Assembly: GCA_025999775.1 (NCBI GenBank)
Contig: BNXT01000011.1
Coordinates: 1-18,991, forward strand
From: Bacteroidia bacterium
GTDB lineage: Bacteria; Bacteroidota; Bacteroidia; Bacteroidales; P3
Length of the DNA stretch: 18,991 nucleotides
Reading direction: 5' to 3'
The notes under the pieces are model-generated. The model had not been told where the DNA came from. It made no database searches and saw only the letters and a program-made list of their open reading frames with translations. Shown here in pieces: positions 14,201-18,991 of the stretch (the stretch's first letter is position 1; every line of letters begins with the position of its first letter). A program made the translations under genes and the position numbers.

Positions 14201-17200
14201 CTGGTGTAAAAGGTGCGGGAACCTGAATAGCTGATCCTCTCTGTACCATCAATGTAAAATTTAAAGTAATCATAATTACTCTCGCTACCTACCGCCCACT
14301 CAAACGATACAGTTATGCTGTCTATATTCGACACAGTGGTGGAAAAAGAAGAGGTAGTGTTGTGATACCCCGAATTACCACTATATACATAGTCGGTGCC
14401 TGCATACCATGAATAACTACCTTGAGATACCGACACTAATTCTGATTGCGGATGCAGCAAGACAGAAAGGAACTCGCTAAGAACAGCAACCTCACATTGT
14501 GCCATGTAGCCACCGTCTGCTGTAGTTACCGTGATGGTTGCATTGCCTGCTGATACGGCTGTTACCACACCTCTACTGTTTACTGTGGCTACACTTGTAT
14601 TGCTGCTACTCCACGTTACGTTTTTATTCGTAGCATTGGCAGGCAATATGGTTGCAGTAAGCGTTTCTGTGCCGCCAATGAGTAGGGTGGTGGCAGTTTT
14701 GTTGAGCGATACACTTGTAACGAAAATCCGAGGTGCTATTACTACTGCGCCTGCATACGTAGGAAATACTGTACGCGATACGCCGTAAAAATCAACGCCG
14801 GGCAATACTCCCGAAGGCGCTATCTTTATGTTGCTCTCGCCTGTGGCATTGGGCACAAAGGTAGTGGTGTTGAAGGTGGCGGAGGTTACTAATTTATCGC
14901 CCGTGCTATTGGTGTAAAGGGTGCTACCATACACATTATAGCCGCCGGAAACTACAGTACCACTACTATTATACACATCATTGCCACTGTAACTTGCTGT
15001 ATTGCCGTAGAACAGATTGCCTGTGAGCGTAAGCGGCGTGCCGCTAGAAAGACAAATAGCGCCACCACGAGTAGATGCAGTGTTGTTATAGAAAGTACAA
15101 CCTTTTATATTCAGTATTCCATTACTTTCAAAAAATATTGCTCCTCCACCATAAAAGGTGGAAGTATTGGTACTTCTGTTGTTGCTAAATATGCAATTTT
15201 GCAGATTGAGCGTACCGCCAGAGCAATAAATTGCAGCACCATACAGGGTATGACTGCCATTGATGAAACGTACGCGATTAACAGTAAGGATAGTACCGGA
15301 GTCAGGCGAACCTAAATACAGTATTCGGTAAGCATTATTCCCCGAAATGGTAACTCCATTGCCCTCTATGGTAAGATTTTTGGTAATCCCCAACTGAGAA
15401 GCCAACGTAATCACACTATCCTTCCAATTCACCGCAGGATTAAATTCAATAACATCTCCTGCCACCGCATTGGCAATGGCATTGCGCAAACTACCTGTAC
15501 CCGTGTTGCTGGCATTGGTTACAAGTACCGGCAAAATGGGCTGTATGCTGATGTTGTCTATGGCTGCAGGCGGGGCGCTTCCGTCCATGTTATCGTTGCG
15601 CCACGTAAACACTAAACGTTTGGCAGTAGATGAAGCAGGAATGTTGATAGTATCCGATGTCCACGTATTAGACAAGCCGTAAGTACCCAATAGATAAGTG
15701 CTATTCAATGAAGCGCCTGCTGCAGGCGTAGTGGTGGTTTCTACCAGATACACCTTTAAGTCATCATAGTTATTTTCCCCATAGCCTTTCCAGTTAAAGG
15801 TCAACCGGTAGTCGTTGGCAGCGGCTTGTGGCAGCACCACATCGCAGTAGAGATGCACTACGCTTGAACTACTTCTCGTATAAGCATTACTGCCGCTATT
15901 GTTGGAAATGTAAGCGGATTTAGCGCCATCGTAACTTGTTGCCGTACCTATGTACCATTTGTTGGTTTGGCTGCCGTTAGCAAATGCCCAGCCGCTGAGG
16001 CTTGTGCTGCTGCCGCTCTCAAATGTTTCGGTAAATGGAGCAACCTTTCCTTCAACAACAGTTGCACAAGTAGCAGTATGACTGCCGTCTGCTGTGGTTA
16101 CTGTGATAGTGGCATTGCCTCCTGATACTGCCGTTACCAAACCGTTATTGCTTACTCTTGCTATACTTGTATTGCTGCTACTCCACGTTACGTTTTGATT
16201 CGTGGCATTAGCAGGCAGCACCGTTGCAGTAAGCGTTTCTGTGCCGCCAACGGCAAGTGTGGTGGCAGTTTTGTTTAGCGATACGCTCGTAACAGCAACC
16301 GTACTCACCGTTACCACACAGGTATCATTGAAACTGCCGTCCACAGTAGTTACCCTTATGGTGGCATTGCCCGCAGATACACCTGTTACCACGCCGCTAC
16401 TGTTTACTGTGGCTACACTTGTATTGTTGCTGTTCCACGTTATGTTTTTATTCGTAGCATTGGCAGGCAATATGGTTGCGGTAAGCGTTTCTGTACCACC
16501 AATGAGTAGAGTGGTGGCAGTTTTGTTGAGCGATACACTTGTAACCGAAACAGGGGTGGCACGTGTAACAGTAATCGTATAGGTCTTTTGCGTTACTCCA
16601 TCTTGGGCTGTAACAATCACATTAAACGTATTCAGTCCAATAGCAAGGCTCTTTGAACCCGTTCCGCTTACGGTTGCTACTGTACTGCTCTTGGTGGCGC
16701 TAATGGTGAGACTTGTTGTTGATGAAGGTACTTCTACTGTGTAATTAGTTGTATCTGCGTTGAATACAGGCGATAGTGTTCCTGTAGAAACTGATAATGC
16801 CGATAAATAGGCGTCTGTTCTCGATCCTATTTTTAATATCGTACCGAAATTTTTCCACACATTGGCGGCTTGGTAGGCTGCCAACGAACCGCCAGGAACA
16901 TAGAGGATATCGCTGCTTAGAGTGGAGCCATTGGTAAATACATCGATTGTAATGGTTTGCGGTACAGGATTCAGATTGATAACACTCGTCAAGCCGCTAC
17001 ATCCATTAAACGCAGAACTCCTGATGAACGTTACACTATTCCCTATCTCTACACTCGTCAAGCCGCTACATCCATTAAACGCAGAACTCTCGATTTCCGT
17101 TACACTATTCCCTATCTCTACACTCGTCAAGCCGCTACATCCATTAAACGCAGACTGCCCGATGTCCGTTACACTATTCGGTATCGTTAAACTGCCCGTC

Positions 17201-18991
17201 AAGCCGATACATCCAGAAAACGCATACCCCCAGATGTCCGTTACACTATTCCCTATCTCTACACTCGTCAAGCCGCTACATCCCTCAAACGCATAATACC
17301 CGATGCTCGTTACACTATTCGGTATTGTTAAACTGCCCGTCAAGCCACTACATCCAGAAAACGCATAATGCCCGATGCTCGTTACACTATTCGGTATCGT
17401 TAAACTGCCCGTCAATCTGCTACATCCATTAAATGCAACACTCCCGATACTCGTTACACTATTAGGTATCGTAAAAGCGCCCGTTTTTCCTCCCGGATAA
17501 GTCACCAGCGTATCCATTGCTTTAGTGTATAATACGCCACTCTCGGACTTGTAGCGTAGATTATCGGTTTCTGCATTAATCAAAATCAGACCGCTACAGT
17601 AAGTAAACGCATTTCCCCCGATATTCGTTACACTATTCGGTATCTCTACACTCGTCAAGCCGCTACATCCTTCAAACGCAGAACTCCCGATGTCCGTTAC
17701 ACTATTCCCGATATCTACACTCGTCAAGCCGCTACATCCATTAAACGCATTTCCCCCGATGATCGTTACACTATTCGGTATCTCTACACTCGTCAAACCG
17801 CTACATCCATAAAACGCATGACTCCCGATGATCGTTACACTATTCGGTATCTCTACACTCGTCAAGCCGCTACAATCCCGAAACGCAAAACTCCCAATGC
17901 TCGTTACACTATTCGGTATCTCTACACTCGTCAAGCCGATACATCTATAAAACGCAGCATCCTCGATGTCCGTTACACTATTCCCGATATCTACACTCGT
18001 CAATCCGATACAGCCCCTAAACGCACACTGCCTGATGCGCGTTACACTATTCGGTATCTCTACACTCGTCAATCCGATACAGTAAGCAAACGCATATCTC
18101 TCGATGCTCGTTACACTGTTCGGAATTGTTATACTTGTCAATTTGCGAAGACCATAAAACGCAGTTATTGGAATAACTTTTACATTATTACCAATGTTTA
18201 CGGTTACAATATTGGTGTCGTGAGCCCACACAGCACTACCGGCTATACTACTGGAGTCACTAGACGCATTAATGGAAACTGACGTGCAGCTATCGGCATT
18301 GAAATTCACCGTCGTCAATCCGCTACAGCCAGAAAACGCCTGATTTCCGATTCTCGTTACACTATTTGGAATGGTTATACTTGTCAATTTGCGAAGACCA
18401 TAGAACGCATAAATGGGAATAACTTTTACATTATTACCAATATTTACGGTTACAATATTGGTGTCATTAGTCCACACACTAATACCAGATGACGTGCAGC
18501 TATCGGCATTGAAATTCACCGTCGTCAATCCGCTACAGTCAGCAAACGCATACTGACCGATGCTCGTTACTCTATTCGGTATCTCTACACTCGTCAAGCC
18601 GCTACATCCGTAAAACGCATACTGACCGATGCTCGTTACACTATTCGGTATTGTTAAACTGCCCGTCAAGCCGCTACATCCGTAAAACGCATACTGACCG
18701 ATGCTCGTTACACTATTCGGTATTGTTAAACTGCCCGTCAAGCCGCTACATCCCTCAAACGCATACTGCCCGATGCTCGTTACACCCGATTGTATAACCA
18801 CTGTTTTAACGGATGACCTCACAGAATACCATGGAACTGCTGACGCTGATGACCAATTCGTCATTGCCCCTGTGCCACTAATCGTTAAAGTGCCATTGCT
18901 CAGGGTAGCCGTTATATAGGAAGACGTACCAATGTTCCATGTTTGGGCAAAAGCGCTCATGGAGAGCGCTATTGCAATAATTGTTAATAGT
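11248..18991 (-). CDS. Giant T9SS-secreted BspA-like/Big_2 mosaic surface protein (5' end outside window)
   Basis: A predicted adhesin-like protein exported by Sec and type IX secretion. Numbering from the Met at 18958-18960, the domains are: N-terminal cap then BspA-type leucine-rich repeats (about 50-670, over 20 units of 23-24 residues, pattern CSGLTSVEIPNSVTSIG); cadherin-like sandwich (716-797); two Big_2 Ig-like domains (799-968); choice-of-anchor-J-like jelly roll (970-1141); beta-helix with a SLRNAI...GDVIEF start (1142-1405); Big_2 (1409-1494); another jelly-roll-like domain (1495-1630); Big_2 (1632-1711); second anchor-J-like domain (1712-1885); six tandem Big_2 (1887-2396); FN3-like (2397-2487); and Por sorting domain with IYPNPV and LPAGEYIVK. 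The stop is TGA at 11248-11250. The Met at 18960 is not the true start: the frame stays open to the edge with LLTIIAIALSMSAFAQ, the hydrophobic core and cleavage site of a signal peptide. Ligand unknown. Confidence 0.93.
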   Translation of the reverse strand, partial: LLTIIAIALSMSAFAQTWNIGTSSYITATLSNGTLTISGTGAMTNWSSASAVPWYSVRSSVKTVVIQSGVTSIGQYAFEGCSGLTGSLTIPNSVTSIGQYAFYGCSGLTGSLTIPNSVTSIGQYAFYGCSGLTSVEIPNRVTSIGQYAFADCSGLTTVNFNADSCTSSGISVWTNDTNIVTVNIGNNVKVIPIYAFYGLRKLTSITIPNSVTRIGNQAFSGCSGLTTVNFNADSCTSVSINASSDSSSIAGSAVWAHDTNIVTVNIGNNVKVIPITAFYGLRKLTSITIPNSVTSIERYAFAYCIGLTSVEIPNSVTRIRQCAFRGCIGLTSVDIGNSVTDIEDAAFYRCIGLTSVEIPNSVTSIGSFAFRDCSGLTSVEIPNSVTIIGSHAFYGCSGLTSVEIPNSVTIIGGNAFNGCSGLTSVDIGNSVTDIGSSAFEGCSGLTSVEIPNSVTNIGGNAFTYCSGLILINAETDNLRYKSESGVLYTKAMDTLVTYPGGKTGAFTIPNSVTSIGSVAFNGCSRLTGSLTIPNSVTSIGHYAFSGCSGLTGSLTIPNSVTSIGYYAFEGCSGLTSVEIGNSVTDIWGYAFSGCIGLTGSLTIPNSVTDIGQSAFNGCSGLTSVEIGNSVTEIESSAFNGCSGLTSVEIGNSVTFIRSSAFNGCSGLTSVINLNPVPQTITIDVFTNGSTLSSDILYVPGGSLAAYQAANVWKNFGTILKIGSRTDAYLSALSVSTGTLSPVFNADTTNYTVEVPSSTTSLTISATKSSTVATVSGTGSKSLAIGLNTFNVIVTAQDGVTQKTYTITVTRATPVSVTSVSLNKTATTLLIGGTETLTATILPANATNKNITWNSNNTSVATVNSSGVVTGVSAGNATIRVTTVDGSFNDTCVVTVSTVAVTSVSLNKTATTLAVGGTETLTATVLPANATNQNVTWSSSNTSIARVSNNGLVTAVSGGNATITVTTADGSHTATCATVVEGKVAPFTETFESGSSTSLSGWAFANGSQTNKWYIGTATSYDGAKSAYISNNSGSNAYTRSSSSVVHLYCDVVLPQAAANDYRLTFNWKGYGENNYDDLKVYLVETTTTPAAGASLNSTYLLGTYGLSNTWTSDTINIPASSTAKRLVFTWRNDNMDGSAPPAAIDNISIQPILPVLVTNASNTGTGSLRNAIANAVAGDVIEFNPAVNWKDSVITLASQLGITKNLTIEGNGVTISGNNAYRILYLGSPDSGTILTVNRVRFINGSHTLYGAAIYCSGGTLNLQNCIFSNNRSTNTSTFYGGGAIFFESNGILNIKGCTFYNNTASTRGGAICLSSGTPLTLTGNLFYGNTASYSGNDVYNSSGTVVSGGYNVYGSTLYTNSTGDKLVTSATFNTTTFVPNATGESNIKIAPSGVLPGVDFYGVSRTVFPTYAGAVVIAPRIFVTSVSLNKTATTLLIGGTETLTATILPANATNKNVTWSSSNTSVATVNSRGVVTAVSAGNATITVTTADGGYMAQCEVAVLSEFLSVLLHPQSELVSVSQGSYSWYAGTDYVYSGNSGYHNTTSSFSTTVSNIDSITVSFEWAVGSESNYDYFKFYIDGTERISYSGSRTFYTSYSVKLPAGSHSLVWQYSKDDSESSSWDGARVRQLMVTYRKPVTGVTLNKTATTLVFGGTETLTATVLPANATNQNVTWSSSNTSIATVSNNGLVTAVSGGNATITVTTADGSHTATCATVVEGKVAPFTETFESGSSTSLSGWAFANGSQTNKWYIGTATSYNGTKSAYISNNSNSNAYTISSTSVVHLYSDITFPTSSEAYTLTFYWKGNGESRYDDLTVYMLTTSTTPIAGTSLSGIALGTYNGQSSWQQARITLPAATYSGTTKRLVFTWRNDGSMGTQSPIAIDDIAISSVPASIPVTSVSLNKTSTTLLIGGTETLTATVLPANATNKNITWSSNNTSVATVNSSGVVTAVSAGSATITATTASGSRTATCAVTVTAVTPTSVSLSRITDTLTIGGTRTLSATVLPANATNKNITWSSNNTSVATVNSSGLVTAVSAGNATITVTTADGSRTATCTVTVSATNISVTGVSLNKTATILAVTGTETLTATVLPANATNKNVTWSSSNTSIATVSSSGVVTAVSAGNATITVTTADGSRTATCTVTVSAATVAVTGVSLNKTATTLAVNGTETLTATVLPANATNQNVTWSSSNTSVATVNSSGLVTAVSAGNATITVTTADGSRTATCTVTVSATNISVTGVSLNKTATTLAVNGTETLTATVLPANATNQNVTWLSTDNNVATVANGLVTAVNTGTCAIIATTQDGSFTASCAVTVSATNISVTSVSLNKTATTLAVSGTETLTATILPANATNKNVTWLSTDNNVATVANGLVTAVNTGTCAIIATTQDGNFMAYCNVTVTTAITPPTVTTLAATNITSTSATLNKSVTAGSETITEQGFKYKQSSASAWTTSTSGNITGLTAGTQYQFYAYATTASGTTNGDTLTFTTSTATGIAESSSDQLSIYPNPVVNGELRIENGELKAGDKIEIYNVNGAKVFETPLSIVNYPLSINIAHLPAGEYIVKVGNRIAKVVKNN
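11319..11358 (-). repeat. In-frame TTGACAATGGATAA-type repeat in the sorting domain
   Basis: A tract of TTGACAATGG and AATTGACAATT units encodes PLSIVNYPLSIN between the NVNGAKVF strand and the LPAGEYIVK strand of the T9SS domain. Its low complexity is unlike the surrounding coding sequence. Confidence 0.65.
11417..11450 (-). repeat. In-frame TTGAGAATGGAGAG-type repeat in the sorting domain
   Basis: On the minus strand AATGGAGAGTTGAGAATTG then AGAATGGAGAATTA, encoding NGELRIENGELK directly after the IYPNPV motif. The same DNA module recurs outside the gene at 11222-11250, where it also supplies the TGA stop codon. Confidence 0.7.
11772..13305 (-). repeat. Six tandem Big_2 Ig-like domain repeats
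   Basis: Six units of about 255-258 bp, each encoding VTSVSLNKTATTL, TETLTATVLPANATN, a VATV strand and a TVTVSA end. Four more Big_2 units lie apart at about 13828-14066, 14475-14733 and 16055-16560. Two adjacent units (about 11772-12279) carry a distinct LSTDNNVATVANGLVTAVNT variant. Confidence 0.88.
13626..14032 (-). repeat. Intragenic direct repeat, copy 1 (anchor-J start plus Big_2)
   Basis: About 405 bp nearly identical to 15843-16249 at an offset of 2217. It encodes most of a Big_2 domain, the VEGKVAPFTETFESG linker and the first third of an anchor-J-like domain. Downstream in the protein the two anchor-J domains diverge strongly. Confidence 0.75.
15843..16249 (-). repeat. Intragenic direct repeat, copy 2 (anchor-J start plus Big_2)
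   Basis: Partner of 13626-14032. The differences I see are scattered substitutions, for example ATTGTAAC/ATCGTAAC and CTTACCGTT/CTTACTCTT. Confidence 0.75.
16970..18810 (-). repeat. BspA-type leucine-rich repeat array (LRR_5)
   Basis: More than 20 coding repeats of 69 or 72 bp. The 72-bp form encodes an extra residue (SGLTGSLTIPNSV rather than SGLTSVEIPNSV). Variation is concentrated at the positions around SIGxxAFxxC. Two related blocks, near 18160-18320 and 18390-18530, carry a different FNADSC and NIVTVNIGNNVKVIP insert. A further interruption at about 17470-17590 encodes a YKSESGVLYTK segment, also typical of BspA proteins. Confidence 0.88.

Noticed and set aside
16970..18810. CRISPR-like regular repeats
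   Set aside because: The period is 69-72 bp with no unique spacers, and the repeats are in frame with leucine-rich repeat coding sequence.

Overview
The window looks like a Bacteroidota chromosome, probably order Bacteroidales. The evidence is a type IX secretion (Por) C-terminal sorting domain, promoters of the Bacteroidota form TTG-N19-20-TAnnTTTG, start codons without Shine-Dalgarno sequences, an EF-G2-type paralogue, and a very large BspA-like/Big_2 surface protein. No rRNA, tRNA, transposase or CRISPR array was seen. The species cannot be named from the sequence.

Layout. (1) Positions 48-5100, minus strand, hold nucleic-acid ATPases. RecQ helicase (2902-5100) is followed by an AAA ATPase with a DUF4143 C-terminus (1392-2702, own promoter), and 6 bp later by a PLD-nuclease/SF2 helicase that ends abruptly after motif III (48-1385). 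(2) Positions 5101-5182 are an 82-bp divergent control region whose two predicted promoters face each other. (3) kdsD, arabinose-5-phosphate isomerase (5183-6151, plus), supplies the Kdo pathway for LPS. (4) A RhuM-type protein with a degenerate PLD-like C-terminus (6676-7521, minus) and an EF-G paralogue with a degenerate GTPase centre (7813-9948, minus) are flanked by repeat-rich spacers. (5) dinD (10431-11016, plus) is broken by an internal out-of-frame deletion. (6) A giant minus-strand surface protein (11248 to the right edge, at least 2,580 residues) runs from signal peptide through BspA leucine-rich repeats, ten Big_2 Ig-like domains, two choice-of-anchor-J-like domains and a beta-helix to a T9SS sorting domain. 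Its start codon lies outside the window.

The spacers at 6152-6675, 7522-7812, 9949-10430 and 11017-11247 are built from a shared set of short modules: palindromes with a GAGCGTAG(T)CGAA core, an ATTGCGGG...CCCGCAAT palindrome, a CAGGATTT-rich tract, CACTCCA tracts, and a roughly 250-bp element with three consecutive hairpins. The last occurs at 6221-6470 and 10010-10278, with a 180-bp core that differs at only two positions. Modules of related kind (TTGAGAATGGAGAG and TTGACAATGGATAA types) also lie in frame inside the sorting domain of the giant protein, where they encode part of it.

Most genes here are unrelated housekeeping or accessory functions rather than one pathway. The most unusual signals are the mobile-looking structured repeats, their spread into coding sequence, the EF-G paralogue without the canonical GTPase residues, and the mosaic surface protein. 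I see no clear undescribed multi-gene system.
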